Below are positions 44,767 through 55,100 of a DNA stretch of 64,000 nt, one piece after another. This DNA is from JANXSS01 sp040385645 (GTDB lineage Bacteria > Pseudomonadota > Gammaproteobacteria > Burkholderiales > Burkholderiaceae_D), in NCBI GenBank assembly GCA_040385645.1, contig JAZKGZ010000018.1:1-64000 (forward strand), in the 5' to 3' direction. Position numbers and translations under genes: made by a program. The stretch's first letter is position 1. Each line of letters opens with the position of its first letter. The notes beneath the pieces were generated by a model. The model was not told the DNA's origin. It saw only the letters and a list, made by a program, of their open reading frames with translations, and did not search any database.

Positions 44767-46657
44767 CAACGATACCGGGCTACAAGGCAGCACAAAGAGC
44801 CAACAACACGAGCCAGTGAGCATCGGTGGACCTGCGCGTTTGAAGGGCGTGGGCGAAACCTTGGGCGGTCGTTTCGTACTCGAGAAATGTATCGGTTTCG
44901 GCAGCATGGGTACGGTGTATAAAGCGTTCGATCTGCGCCAGCTCGAAGGGCTGTCCCGCAAACCCTACGTCGCGTTAAAAGTATTTAATACCGCAGTGGA
45001 TGACGATGCTGAGTTGCAATTTGCGCTCAAGCGTGCAGTACAACGATTGCACGCGCTGAAGCATCCGAACATTCTGGCAATCGAAGCGTTGCATCAGGAC
45101 GGCGCGTTGGCCTATTTCACCATGGAATACGTAGCCGGTGTTTCTCTCGGCCAGGTGATGCAGGCATCCGGGTTCACCGGCTTGCCGCTCCAAAAAGCGT
45201 TGGAAATCGTCGGTGGCGTTGCGAAAGCATTGACGTATGCCCATCGAAACGGCTGTCTGCATTGCGACCTGAAGCCGGCAAATATTCTGCTTACACAGGC
45301 AAACGATGTGAAGGTCATGGATTTCGGCCTTGCGCAAGTGCTGCAGCAGGCGAATAAAAAAACCGAATTGAGTGTCTTCGATACGTCGATGCTACGCGGA
45401 TTGACGCGCGCCTACATGAGCGCAGAGCTTCTCGAGGGGCAGGTGCCGGACGAGCGCGACGATATTTATTCTTTAGCTTGCATTACTTACGAATTATTAA
45501 CCGGGCTCCACCCCTACGATCACATGCCGGCGACGCAGGCGCGAGAACTGCGCCGCGAGGCATCTCGTCCGAGGCAGCTCGATCCACAGCAGTGGCAAGC
45601 GCTGCGTAGTGCGCTGTCTCTGGATCGGCAAACGCGCACGCACGACCTGGTGGCGTTTTTCGCTAATCTGCGCGGTGCGCAACGCCCACGCTTTAAAAAC
45701 TTCGGGACTTCGCCTTTGGCACTGCTGGGTATCACCACGATTGCCACGATCTCGACAGTGGTCGTACTTCAGCAGTATCGCGGTGCGGATGTCTTGGTAG
45801 ATGCGAGAGCAGCGATTGCCGCAATCGGTGATTTTGGTAGTTCAACGAATAAAAATCCTGTAAATGGTTCGGTTAGTACTGCAGTGGTATCGGCAGGCAA
45901 CAGTGGTACGACAGGCGCAACAGCTTCGTCCGACCGAGCGGTACCAGCTATTGCAGCGCTGGCATCGGGCCTAAAAACGCCGACGCAACCATTGGCGCTG
46001 GCCACTGTAACCTCGGTGCTGGCCAGCATTCCGTGTTCGGTGCTGGCGGCGTCCGTGACAGACAATACGATCGACGTCAAAGGGTTCGTTTCAAGAGACT
46101 ACGGCATTGCCCAACTCAATACGACTCTGGCAAAAATACCCGGCGTGGAAAATATGAAGCTGGATGTGCAGCAGATCGGCGCGAAGGATTGTGCCGTTAT
46201 GCAGCTTTTCGGGCCTTATTGGTTGAAAAGCCGTGGAGCCGCTGCATCGATTCGTACTCGCTCCGGGGATTCTCGTATGACTGAAGGCGAAGCGCTGATC
46301 GTCGATATAAAAACCCCCAACCATGATTCCTGGGTGCATGCCGATTACTACGGCCTTGACGATGGCGTGATTCACTTGCTACCAAGTCTGCGCGCCCGTG
46401 ATCATCAGGCACCGCCGTCTTATCTGGCGACCGTGGGCGGTGCAGGCAACTGGGTCGTCTCTGCACCTTTTGGCAATGAGTTGATTGTATTGCTGACGAC
46501 GCCGGCACCGCTTTTTGCCAACTTGCGGCCCGAAAGGGAAGCAACAGCCGATTATTTGACAGCCGTAGAGAAGCAACTGCGTCAGATTGAATCGACCCAT
46601 GGATCGGATCGGATCACGGTGGAGTTTCTACAAATTCAAACCCGGGCAAAACAGTAG
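44759..46657 (+). CDS. Membrane-anchored Hanks-type Ser/Thr protein kinase with DUF4384-like C-terminus
   Basis: The 632-residue protein has a complete N-terminal kinase domain: glycine loop GFGSMG (46-51), K74 in VALKVFN, HCDLKPAN (168-175, where the usual HRD Arg is Cys), DFG at 188-190 and TRAYMSAELL as the activation end. One membrane helix spans about 319-337. The exported part (340-632) has a low-complexity linker, a BON-like segment (about 425-472) and a DUF4384-like domain near 495-600 (GEALIVDIKTPN, then DDGVIHLLP). This layout resembles PpkA-like kinases linked to type VI secretion, but no such genes are nearby. Confidence 0.88.
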   Translation: MNNNDTGLQGSTKSQQHEPVSIGGPARLKGVGETLGGRFVLEKCIGFGSMGTVYKAFDLRQLEGLSRKPYVALKVFNTAVDDDAELQFALKRAVQRLHALKHPNILAIEALHQDGALAYFTMEYVAGVSLGQVMQASGFTGLPLQKALEIVGGVAKALTYAHRNGCLHCDLKPANILLTQANDVKVMDFGLAQVLQQANKKTELSVFDTSMLRGLTRAYMSAELLEGQVPDERDDIYSLACITYELLTGLHPYDHMPATQARELRREASRPRQLDPQQWQALRSALSLDRQTRTHDLVAFFANLRGAQRPRFKNFGTSPLALLGITTIATISTVVVLQQYRGADVLVDARAAIAAIGDFGSSTNKNPVNGSVSTAVVSAGNSGTTGATASSDRAVPAIAALASGLKTPTQPLALATVTSVLASIPCSVLAASVTDNTIDVKGFVSRDYGIAQLNTTLAKIPGVENMKLDVQQIGAKDCAVMQLFGPYWLKSRGAAASIRTRSGDSRMTEGEALIVDIKTPNHDSWVHADYYGLDDGVIHLLPSLRARDHQAPPSYLATVGGAGNWVVSAPFGNELIVLLTTPAPLFANLRPEREATADYLTAVEKQLRQIESTHGSDRITVEFLQIQTRAKQ

Positions 46658-46678
46658 TGCAGCACTAATACTGCAGCA

Positions 46679-47842
46679 CTACTCCAGATTACGTGCCACT
46701 CTAAAGCCGTTTTGTGCCTGCCGGACGTTGGCGTCGGCCCGGAAGCGCGTGGTAATCGGCATTTGTGTCGCACCTTCGCGCCAGGAGGCACCTCGCAGGA
46801 CGCGTTGCCGACAGTTCGACTCTTCCCAAGAACTACCATTGGATGGCGCACGCTGGTATGAGTCATGCCAGCAGTCGCTTACCCACTCCCATACGCTGCC
46901 AGACATATCATGTAGGCCGAAGCCGTTCGCGGCAAACGAGCCTACCTTGGCGGGGCCTTCCGCCGACCAGGGTTGCCCGCAATCTCTACAGTTGGCCAGG
47001 CCGGTCGCCATTTGCTCGCCCCACCAATAACGACTCGAGCTGCCACCCCTGGCTGCGTATTCCCACTCGGCTTCAGTCGGGAGCCTGTAGGCCATGCCGG
47101 ACTGTTTGCTCAACCAGGCGATATAACGTTGCGCATCATCCCAACTGACGTCGCGTACCGGTGCGTCCAGCGGGCGACTGGCGTCGCTCGATACCCGTGG
47201 ACAAGCACCGTCTGTGATACAGACATTCCATTGCCCAAGCGTGACCTCATGCTTGCCGATGGCAAACGGTGTGTTGATATATACATGGAAGGCCGGGCGC
47301 TCCGTCGGGTCCTCGGTATTACTACCCATTCTGAAGCCACCATCGGTCAGTGCGACCAATATCGGGCATGTCGGGCAATCGCTCATCTCCAAAGCAGTCA
47401 CCGGGGTTTGCGGCGTCGTTGGCATGGTTAGCGTCGTTGCGGGGATCGACGTTTCCAATTCGGTCAGGGCAGCAGTGGCGGCTGCAGCAGCGGCGATATC
47501 TGGTTGGCGCACCGATGTCGGTAGTGGCAACGGCGACGGCTGCGACCCTCGCCACTGGCGCGCTGCCGAGGTCGATGCATCACGTGGCGGCCGCGGTGCA
47601 AGAACGGGTTTAGGTTTGCCGGCACGCAGCCGCTCAATCCGGGCGCGTGCCAACGCAACAAAACGTCCGTTCGGATAAGCCTGTAGGTAGGCGTCGTAAT
47701 CGCCGGCGTGTCGGCTATCTCGTACCGATTCCCAAAACGATAACTCGTATTGATCGTTCGCATCTTTTGGCATCAAGCCCGCTAAGGCGGGACTGGCAAA
47801 ACCAATCTGCAGAAATAAAATCAGCAAAAATTTTTGATACAC
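46679..47842 (-). CDS. Secreted FGE/SUMF1-domain protein
   Basis: The 387-residue protein has a signal peptide (cleavage near SPALAG) and an N-terminal region with a TPR-like short segment (AGDYDAYLQAYPNGRFVALA, found in many caspase- and SUMF1-linked proteins). A low-complexity Pro/Ala/Thr linker (about 75-150) leads to a formylglycine-generating-enzyme-like domain (155-387). That domain contains GGFRMGSNTEDPTERP, the IGKHEVTLGQW segment, RLPTEAEWEYAARGG, GLHDMSGSVWEWVSD and RVLRGASW. It is convergent with the kinase, 21 bases apart. Kinases and SUMF1 proteins are often neighbours. Whether it is an enzyme or a binding protein is not clear. Confidence 0.88.
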   Translation of the reverse strand: MYQKFLLILFLQIGFASPALAGLMPKDANDQYELSFWESVRDSRHAGDYDAYLQAYPNGRFVALARARIERLRAGKPKPVLAPRPPRDASTSAARQWRGSQPSPLPLPTSVRQPDIAAAAAATAALTELETSIPATTLTMPTTPQTPVTALEMSDCPTCPILVALTDGGFRMGSNTEDPTERPAFHVYINTPFAIGKHEVTLGQWNVCITDGACPRVSSDASRPLDAPVRDVSWDDAQRYIAWLSKQSGMAYRLPTEAEWEYAARGGSSSRYWWGEQMATGLANCRDCGQPWSAEGPAKVGSFAANGFGLHDMSGSVWEWVSDCWHDSYQRAPSNGSSWEESNCRQRVLRGASWREGATQMPITTRFRADANVRQAQNGFRVARNLE

Positions 47843-48195
47843 GAAATTGGCTCCGAGAAATGAAAACGAATAATGGCTATTCGGAATTTTGGACTGTCAT
47901 GTTAAGGCGAACGTGCTTTGCTGAAATGTTGATGATATAAAACCACTCGTGGAATAATGCCGGTTTTGCATGCAATAATGTTTCGGAAATTCCTGATAAT
48001 GCTTGCGAGACATTATTTTTATCGCACTATATCGCCCTGAGGGCCTTGGGCTCTGACGGAAGTCAATAGAAAGTTATTACCTGATCGATAAGTCGTGGGC
48101 CGAGCGACTTGCATTTTAATCGTTATCCTTGTTTGCTTCTTTGACCGATTGTTACTAATTGCTATTTCAACCGCCACTCTGCAAAAGCGACGCTT
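47843..48195. other. AT-rich divergent intergenic region, no gene seen
   Basis: These 353 bases separate the SUMF1 gene (minus) from the methyltransferase gene (plus). They are AT-rich and presumably hold both promoters. I found no convincing reading frame, RNA or strong palindrome beyond a short GCCCTGAGGGC element near 48035. Confidence 0.5.
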
Positions 48196-49746
48196 ATGAC
48201 TAATTGGACTGCCGGCTATGTTGCCGATATCGATTATTCCCATGGTTACTATCAGGAGCTATCGCCTGAAGTGCTATCTCTGGCAATGCTCAACAAAGGC
48301 ATCGCCACCCGGAACGGCCGCCCGTTCCGATATCTGGAACTGGGTTTCGGACAGGGATTGTCCCTGGCGATCCATGCCGCTGCCTGCGAAGGTGAGTTCT
48401 GGGGTATCGATTTCAATCCAGGCCAAGCGGCCAACGCTAAGGAACTAGCCGAGAGTTTCGGTGCCGGCGAACATATCTACGACCAGTCGTTCGAAGAATT
48501 TGCAGCGCGTGACGATTTGCCGGAGTTCGATGTCATCACGCTTCATGGTATCTGGTCCTGGGTATCCGATGAAAGCAGGGCAGTCATTATCGACCTGGCT
48601 CGGCGCAAGCTCGCTTTTGGCGGCGTGCTCTACATCAGCTACAACTGTTTTCCCGGCTCTGCACCGATGGCGCCGTTACGACACCTATTAAGCCTTCATG
48701 CGGAACTATCCGGGCCTGGAGATTATGGCTTGACGGGTCGCATCGACAAGTCGTTGGAGTTTGCCGAACAAATCGTCGATTGCGGTGCGCATTATTTTTT
48801 ACTCAATCCGGCGGTGACGTCGAAACTGCAGGCACTAAAAGGTCTCACCAGAAAATATTTGGCACATGAGTATTTCAACCGACATTGGGAGTTAATGGCA
48901 TTTTCCGATGTGTGTGAAATGCTGGCCGATGCGAAACTGACGTTCGCCGCCTCGGCGACGTTGCTCGATCATGTCGATACGGTCAATCTGACGCCAGCGC
49001 GGCAGGCTTTACTGGCTGAAATTACGCACCCGATCTTGCGCGAATCGGTGCGCGATTACATTGTCAATGCGCAATTTCGGCGTGACATTTTCGTCAAGGG
49101 CGGCCGCGAAATGAACGCGGTGCAGCGAAACGAAGCTTATCTGGCACAGCGCTTCGTTCTGGTGAGCCTGCCTGAGCAGATACCGAGCAAAATGGAAGGG
49201 CTCGGCGATGAATTGATTTTCGATCAAAATATCTATCAGCCGCTCATTGCAGCAATGGCCGAACAGGAGCATGCGCCTAAGACATTGCGAGAGCTGGCTG
49301 GTATTAGTGCACTGAAACATCGCCCGCTGGCACACTTGATCGAAGCACTGCTGGTGCTTTACGGCGGTGGGCATGTGCTGCCGGCACAGAATGCCGAATC
49401 GGTTGAGTCAGCGAAGCCTCGCTGCCGCTTGCTGAACGCGCACATCATCAATCGTGCCCGCTTTAGCGAAGATATCGTTTGTTTAGCCTCGCCAGTTACC
49501 GGTGGCGGATTTCGCGTAGTGCGGATGGAGCAGCTTTTTCTGTTCGCCCGTCAGGCAGATGTTACCGACCCCTCCGTCTGGGCGCATTTCGTGTGGCAAA
49601 GTCTTTCGGCGGCCGGTCGCAAAATTACCAAAGACGGGGTCGTGCTGGAAGCGGCGGAAGAAAACATTGCCGAATTACTCGCGCAGGCAAATGAATTTGC
49701 CGCAAAACGACTGCCGATATTGCAGGCATTGCAGGTGGTCGAATGA
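48196..49746 (+). CDS. SAM-dependent methyltransferase with C-terminal regulatory domain
   Basis: The 516-residue protein opens with WTAGYVADIDYSHGYY, typical of this group, followed by a class I methyltransferase: motif I YLELGFGQGLSLA, acidic GIDFNPGQA, FDVITLHGIWSWV and GGVLYISYNCFPG. Residues about 210-310 correspond to the methyltransferase regulatory domain (PF10119 type). The C-terminal 200 residues contain a winged-helix-like stretch. Substrate unknown; relatives are often in polysaccharide loci, which is not the case here. Its stop overlaps the next start (ATGA). Confidence 0.85.
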   Translation: MTNWTAGYVADIDYSHGYYQELSPEVLSLAMLNKGIATRNGRPFRYLELGFGQGLSLAIHAAACEGEFWGIDFNPGQAANAKELAESFGAGEHIYDQSFEEFAARDDLPEFDVITLHGIWSWVSDESRAVIIDLARRKLAFGGVLYISYNCFPGSAPMAPLRHLLSLHAELSGPGDYGLTGRIDKSLEFAEQIVDCGAHYFLLNPAVTSKLQALKGLTRKYLAHEYFNRHWELMAFSDVCEMLADAKLTFAASATLLDHVDTVNLTPARQALLAEITHPILRESVRDYIVNAQFRRDIFVKGGREMNAVQRNEAYLAQRFVLVSLPEQIPSKMEGLGDELIFDQNIYQPLIAAMAEQEHAPKTLRELAGISALKHRPLAHLIEALLVLYGGGHVLPAQNAESVESAKPRCRLLNAHIINRARFSEDIVCLASPVTGGGFRVVRMEQLFLFARQADVTDPSVWAHFVWQSLSAAGRKITKDGVVLEAAEENIAELLAQANEFAAKRLPILQALQVVE

Positions 49747-50759
49747 AACTTTTGAGCGCACTCCAATCGCGCGTGGCCGTCGGATATGACCAAACAGCAG
49801 ACCGCAGTATTTCTTCGAATAAATCGCCGCCGGCAACGTACACTTCACCGCCAAGCCCGACGCTAAAGCGCGTTTCCCGTCAAACTTCGCGATCGAATTC
49901 ACGTCCTCCAGAAGGAAACACGGAAATACAGGGGCAGAGTGCGCATGAGCGTAAATTTGCTTTACCGTCGCTCGGCGATGTGCGGTTGCCATGCATCGGC
50001 AAGAGCGGTTGTACGACCTTCGATGTATCAGGTGTCAAGCGTCGGACGTTGCAGGAGTTGATTCAATCGACGGAGTTTCAAGACTTAAGTATTCCCGGCA
50101 ACAGGCGCAATGCGGTAATCAATATCGGGCATGCCATCACACTGGCGCAGGCTAATTGTCCCAAATTTCTACCCGATCTCTCAAAGCATATCGCCGGCAT
50201 GGTTAGGGATCTGCTCAACGATTATCGTGCCACGGAGCTTTTCGAATCGTCGGCCGACATCGATTGCAAACGCTATCTGCACGATGAAAACTTTCAGAAA
50301 TTTTTGGAACAAGCATGTCAGAAGAAAGAGCATTTCGCGGAAGTCGCCGTCGAAGTATTCAGGAAATGCGATCGCCGGACAGTGTACCGCGAGATTTTTT
50401 CAACCTTGCAGCTAGCCGCAGGTGCCTTCAACGGCCAACGTACACAACTGACATTCCTAGAACGAAGCTGGAATGAAGCAAGTATTTCGCGGCGGCGGTC
50501 GAAGCGTGAAGCAATGACCGAATTCATCAGTTTCTCGATTGGCTCCTTGCCCGAATCACCTCAGCGGCTGAAATTGGCTTTGCTCATCCAACGCCACCTG
50601 CCGAAATTATCCAGAGATTCAGGAGCCATCGTTGCCCGTCATCTTGCATCTGTCTTACAAGATGTGTATTCCCCTGCTAAGGCTTTGCCGATGATTCCGG
50701 AAGACGTGGAAGTGGAAGCGACGTTGGCGGCGGCACCCAACCTCCACCCAAGGCTTTGA
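49743..50759 (+). CDS. Unrecognised protein coupled to the methyltransferase
   Basis: The 338-residue product matches no family I know. Residues 1-70 are rich in Ser, Pro, Thr and Arg and look disordered, much like a secreted-effector N-terminus. Residues 75-338 are mostly helical with many charged residues (for example KRYLHDENFQKFLEQA). There is no signal peptide or membrane helix. The start overlaps the methyltransferase stop (ATGA), which supports a real gene. Its last 83 bases overlap, tail to tail, the 3' end of the outer-membrane factor gene. Confidence 0.65.
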   Translation: MKLLSALQSRVAVGYDQTADRSISSNKSPPATYTSPPSPTLKRVSRQTSRSNSRPPEGNTEIQGQSAHERKFALPSLGDVRLPCIGKSGCTTFDVSGVKRRTLQELIQSTEFQDLSIPGNRRNAVINIGHAITLAQANCPKFLPDLSKHIAGMVRDLLNDYRATELFESSADIDCKRYLHDENFQKFLEQACQKKEHFAEVAVEVFRKCDRRTVYREIFSTLQLAAGAFNGQRTQLTFLERSWNEASISRRRSKREAMTEFISFSIGSLPESPQRLKLALLIQRHLPKLSRDSGAIVARHLASVLQDVYSPAKALPMIPEDVEVEATLAAAPNLHPRL

Positions 50760-52191
50760 TTAGCAGAACGCTTGCAGCGAGTCGTCGATTGCGGATATCG
50801 AGCGCGGTGCGCTCGTTACCCAACGCAGTCGCCTGAACCTGAATGACGTTTAGGTATGAAACGATGCCTGCCCGGTACTGGTTGTTTGCCAGCTCCGCCG
50901 ATCGTCGCGATAATTGCACCGCCTCGTCCTGTACGGCAGCTTCTCGCTCGAGAATGCGCAACGCGGCGAGATTGTCTTCCACTTCGCGAAAGCCGTTCAA
51001 GACGGTTTGTCGATAGATCGCGACGGTGCCGTCGTAAGCTGCACCCGCTTGCTCTACGTCGGCACGGCGCAAGCCACCGTCGAATAGCGTAGCAGCAAGC
51101 GCCGGCCCGAGTGACCAAAAACGGTTGGGTAACGATAATAAATCCGCGAAACCAGAGCTTTGAGCGCCTCCCGAAGCAGATAATGCCAGCCTCGGAAAAT
51201 AAGCGGTTTTGGCGACACCGATCTCGGCATTCGCCGCAGCAACCCGGCGTTCTGCTGCTGCGATATCCGGCCGGCGTTCCAATAGTGCCGACGGTAGCGA
51301 CACCGGAACATTCGGCATGGCAGCGTTGAGCTCGGCCGGAACGATCGTCAGCGCCGACGGCGCTTTGCCGATCAGCAGCGCAATCGCATGTTCGAGCTCC
51401 GCCCGGCGTACTTCCAGATCGATCGCCTGCGCCTGGGTGGACTTGAGTTGTGTTTGCGCCAGAATCAGATCGCCCTTTGCGATGATGCCGGCATCGTATT
51501 GGTTTTGCGTCAGTGTCACCGCACGTTCGTAATCGCGCAGCGTACGCTCCAACAGCTGTTTTTGCGTATCGATGCTACGCAATGAAAAGTAATTTTGCGC
51601 GAGGTCGGTCTGAGCCGATAACCTTACAGCCGCCAGGTCGGCAGCGCTGGCTTGTACCCCGGCTTGGCGCGACTCGACGATACGCCGGACTCTGCCCCAG
51701 AGATCGATTTCCCAATTAGCTCTCAAGTTCAGGTTGCTGGTAGTGCTCGATGCCGGCTCGTTGACGGTTGTGGTGGTTGTGGTGGTTGTGGTCGTCGGGG
51801 TGGTCGTGCCGGTTGCGAGGCTTCGGATGGAGCGTTGATTCGCGCTGCTCCGGCTTGCAGATACATCGACACCAACGCTCGGATATAACCCGGCGCGGGC
51901 CGAGCCGACCAACGCCTGTGCCTGCCGAAAACGTGCCTCCGCCTCTGCCAGGCTTTGATTGGATATATCGACCTGCTCGATCAGATTACTCAGGATCGGA
52001 TCATCATAATCTGTCCACCATGCTTCTCGAACCTTCAGATCCTGTGCTTGCGCAGGCATCCAGCCATCCTGTTCTTTGAAAGACATTGACGTATCGACAG
52101 TCGGCCTTACAAAGGTCGGGCCGATCATGCATCCGCACAGCAGCAGCGGCAGCAACGCTGTAAACCATTTTTTCACATAATTTTTTTTCAT
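50677..52191 (-). CDS. NodT-family outer-membrane efflux lipoprotein
   Basis: This TolC-like outer-membrane channel completes the efflux pump. From ATG 52191 the product is 504 residues with a lipoprotein signal (LLPLLLCGCMIGP, lipidated Cys in LCGC). Two outer-membrane-factor repeats follow, with NYFSLRSIDTQKQLLERT and RRPDIAAAERRVAAANAEIGVAK as family segments. Near residues 125-145 a poly-threonine run, encoded by a short DNA repeat, interrupts the first repeat. It starts 8 bases after mdtC ends. Confidence 0.93.
   Translation of the reverse strand: MKKNYVKKWFTALLPLLLCGCMIGPTFVRPTVDTSMSFKEQDGWMPAQAQDLKVREAWWTDYDDPILSNLIEQVDISNQSLAEAEARFRQAQALVGSARAGLYPSVGVDVSASRSSANQRSIRSLATGTTTPTTTTTTTTTTVNEPASSTTSNLNLRANWEIDLWGRVRRIVESRQAGVQASAADLAAVRLSAQTDLAQNYFSLRSIDTQKQLLERTLRDYERAVTLTQNQYDAGIIAKGDLILAQTQLKSTQAQAIDLEVRRAELEHAIALLIGKAPSALTIVPAELNAAMPNVPVSLPSALLERRPDIAAAERRVAAANAEIGVAKTAYFPRLALSASGGAQSSGFADLLSLPNRFWSLGPALAATLFDGGLRRADVEQAGAAYDGTVAIYRQTVLNGFREVEDNLAALRILEREAAVQDEAVQLSRRSAELANNQYRAGIVSYLNVIQVQATALGNERTALDIRNRRLAASVLLIKALGGGWVPPPTSLPLPRLPESSAKP
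51765..51812 (-). repeat. Short tandem repeat encoding poly-threonine
   Basis: A 9-base unit (GGTTGTGGT on the plus strand) is repeated imperfectly about five times inside the outer-membrane factor gene. On the coding strand it gives a run of ten threonines plus flanking Thr-Pro. Such a tract may vary in length by slippage, in multiples of three bases without breaking the frame. Confidence 0.75.
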
Positions 52192-52199
52192 GTCGGGCT

Positions 52200-55100
52200 T
52201 CACACAGCGGTGGCGGGGTGGCGGATACCACGAACAGCCTGCCACTTGCGCGTACTCCAAATACTGAAACGGTCCAGATACAGATAAACCACCGGTGTCG
52301 TGTAAAGCGTCAGCAACTGGCTAAACAACAAGCCGCCGACGATCGTAATGCCCAGCGGCTGACGCAACTCGGAACCGGTACCGCTACCCATTGCCAGCGG
52401 CAATGCACCGAGAACGGCGGCCATCGTCGTCATCATGATCGGACGGAAACGCAGCAGACAAGCTTGGCGGATTGCGTCCAGCGGCGTGTAGCCTTGTTCG
52501 CGCTGCGCCGCCAGCGCGAAGTCGATCATCATGATGGCGTTTTTCTTGACGATACCGATGAGCAAAATAATGCCGATGAAGGCCATGATGTTCAGGTCCA
52601 TCTTTACCAGCATCAATGCGAGAATTGCACCGACGCCTGCGGAAGGCAGGGTCGATAGGATCGTAATCGGGTGAACATAACTTTCATACAGAATACCCAG
52701 CACGATATAAATTGTCAGCAGCGACATAATGATCAAAAAAGGCATGCTCGCTAAAGATTCTTGAAATACGCGCGCCGTTCCCTGAAAACTGCCGCGTACC
52801 GTGGTCGGCACGCCGATTTCGGCAATCGCCCGGTCGATGTTGACAGTTGCGTCACTTAACACTGTCTCCGGTGCCAGATTGAATGAAATGGTCTGCGCTG
52901 CCGATTGCCCTTGATGATTGACGCTAAGAGTCGTTGTCGTGGGAGCAAAACGTGAAAAGGCCGACAACGGCACCATATCGCCGGCGGGGGTACGGACGTA
53001 AATCGCATTCAGCGTTTCCGGCTGCTGCCAATATTGCGGTGCCACTTCCATGATTACTTTGTATTGATTACGCTCCGCATAGATCGTCGACACCTCGCGC
53101 TGCCCGAACGCATCGTAGAGTGAAGAATTGATCATGCGTTGGGTTACGCCAAGGCGCGAAGCCATATCACGGTCCACCGTGAGCGTGACTTGCAAACCTT
53201 TTTCCTGCTGGCTGGTATTGACGTCGGTCAATTGCTTGACGCCACGCAGTGCCGTCAGCACCCGAGGTGCCCAGGTGATCAATTCCTCCAGGTCGTCGGC
53301 TTGCAAAGTGTATTGATATTGTGCATTGGCTTCTCGACCACCGACTCGAATATCCTGGGTCGCCTGCAAAAATAAGGTTGCGCCCGGTACCACGGCCAGC
53401 TTCGGGCGCAAACGATTGATGACGGTATCTGCATTGACGCCTCGCTCGGCCAGCGGTTTTAAAGAAATGAACATGCGTCCGGTATTGCGCTGGCTACCGC
53501 CGGTGAAACCGGTGACGCTGGCCACTGCCGGATCGGTACGCACGATATCGATGAACGCCTGCAGCTTGGGACGCATCGCCTGGAATGAAGTCGCCTGATC
53601 CGCCTGGATCGAACCCTGTATGCGCCCGGTATCCTGCTGCGGAAAAAAGCCTTTCGGTATGGCGATATACAGATAGATGTTGAGCGCCACCACGCACAGC
53701 ATGACGACCAACGTGAAGAGCGAATGCTTCAACGCCCATTCGAGCGAACTTGCGTAGCGACCGTGTATCCAGGCGAACGCGTGCTCGAAAGCCATATATA
53801 GCCGGCCGTGTGTTTTCTTTTCTGGCTTGAGGAGGCGTGCGCACATCATCGGCGTGACAGTTAACGACACGACCAGCGACACCAGCACCGCCACCGAGAG
53901 CGTGATGGCGAATTCCCGAAACAGTCGCCCGACGATGCCGCCGAGCAGCAGCATCGGAATGAATACCGCCACCAGCGAGATACTCATCGACAGCACGGTA
54001 AAGCCGACTTCCTGTGCGCCGCGCAGGGTAGCGGCAAGCGGTGTCATGCCATCTTCCATATGGCGGGTAATGTTTTCCAGGACGACGATGGCGTCGTCCA
54101 CGACGAAACCGGTAGCGATCGTTAGCGCCATCAGAGAAAAGTTATTCAACGAGAAGCCGAGTAGGTACATGATGCTGAACGTGCCGAGCAGCGATAACGG
54201 CACGGCAACGCTAGGTATCAGGCTGGCGCGCACGTTGCGTAAAAATAGGAACACCACCAGTATCACCAGTGCCACGGAGAGCGCTAGGGTGAATTGCACG
54301 TCGTGCAGCGACGCGCGGATGGTGGTGGTTTGATCGAGCACGATATCGGTATCGATGGTGGCCGGTATCGAGGCTTTCAATTGCGGCAGCAATTCGCGCA
54401 CGCGATCCACCGTCTCGATGATGTTGGCATTCGGTTGCCGGCTCAGGATCACCAGCACAGACGGTTTGCCGTTGGCCACGCCGGCATTACGCACGTCTTC
54501 TACCGAATCAACGACGTCGGCCACATCGGTTAGTTTTACGGCAGCGCCGTTACGATAGGAAACGATCAGGGAGCGGTAGTCCTGCGCTTGGCGCGACTGG
54601 TCGTTTGCACCGATCTGCCACTGGCGCTCGCCCAGTTCCAGGGTGCCTTTGGGTGCGTTTGCATTGGTGCTGGCAAGCGCGTTGCGCACTTCGTCGGTAC
54701 CGATGCCGTATCTATTAAGCGCATTCGGGTTCAGTTCCACCCGCACTGCCGGCAAAGAACTGCCGCCGATCCGCACTTCGCCGATGCCGGGTACTTGCGA
54801 AAGTTTTTGCTGCAATACTGTTGCGGCAGCATCGTACATCTGCCCCTGGCTCAAAGTCGGCGATGTCAGCGCCAGAATCATGATCGGTGCATCGGCCGGG
54901 TTGACTTTTCGATACGTGGGATTGCTGCGTAGCGTACTAGGCAAGTCTGCGCGTGCGGCGTTGATGGCTGCCTGTACATCTCGGGCAGCGCCGTCGATAT
55001 CTCGATCCAGATTAAATTGCAATGTGATGCGGGACGAACCGAGCGAGCTCCCCGAGGTAATTTCCGTGACCCCGGCAATGCGCCCTAAGGCGCGCTCAAG

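Noticed and set aside
43459..47842. Type VI or type III secretion locus
   Set aside because: Kinase, SUMF1 and phosphatase genes look secretion-linked, but no structural secretion gene is found anywhere in the window.
51765..51812. CRISPR-like or intergenic repeat array
   Set aside because: The 9-base repeats are contiguous, without spacers, and lie in frame inside a coding gene.
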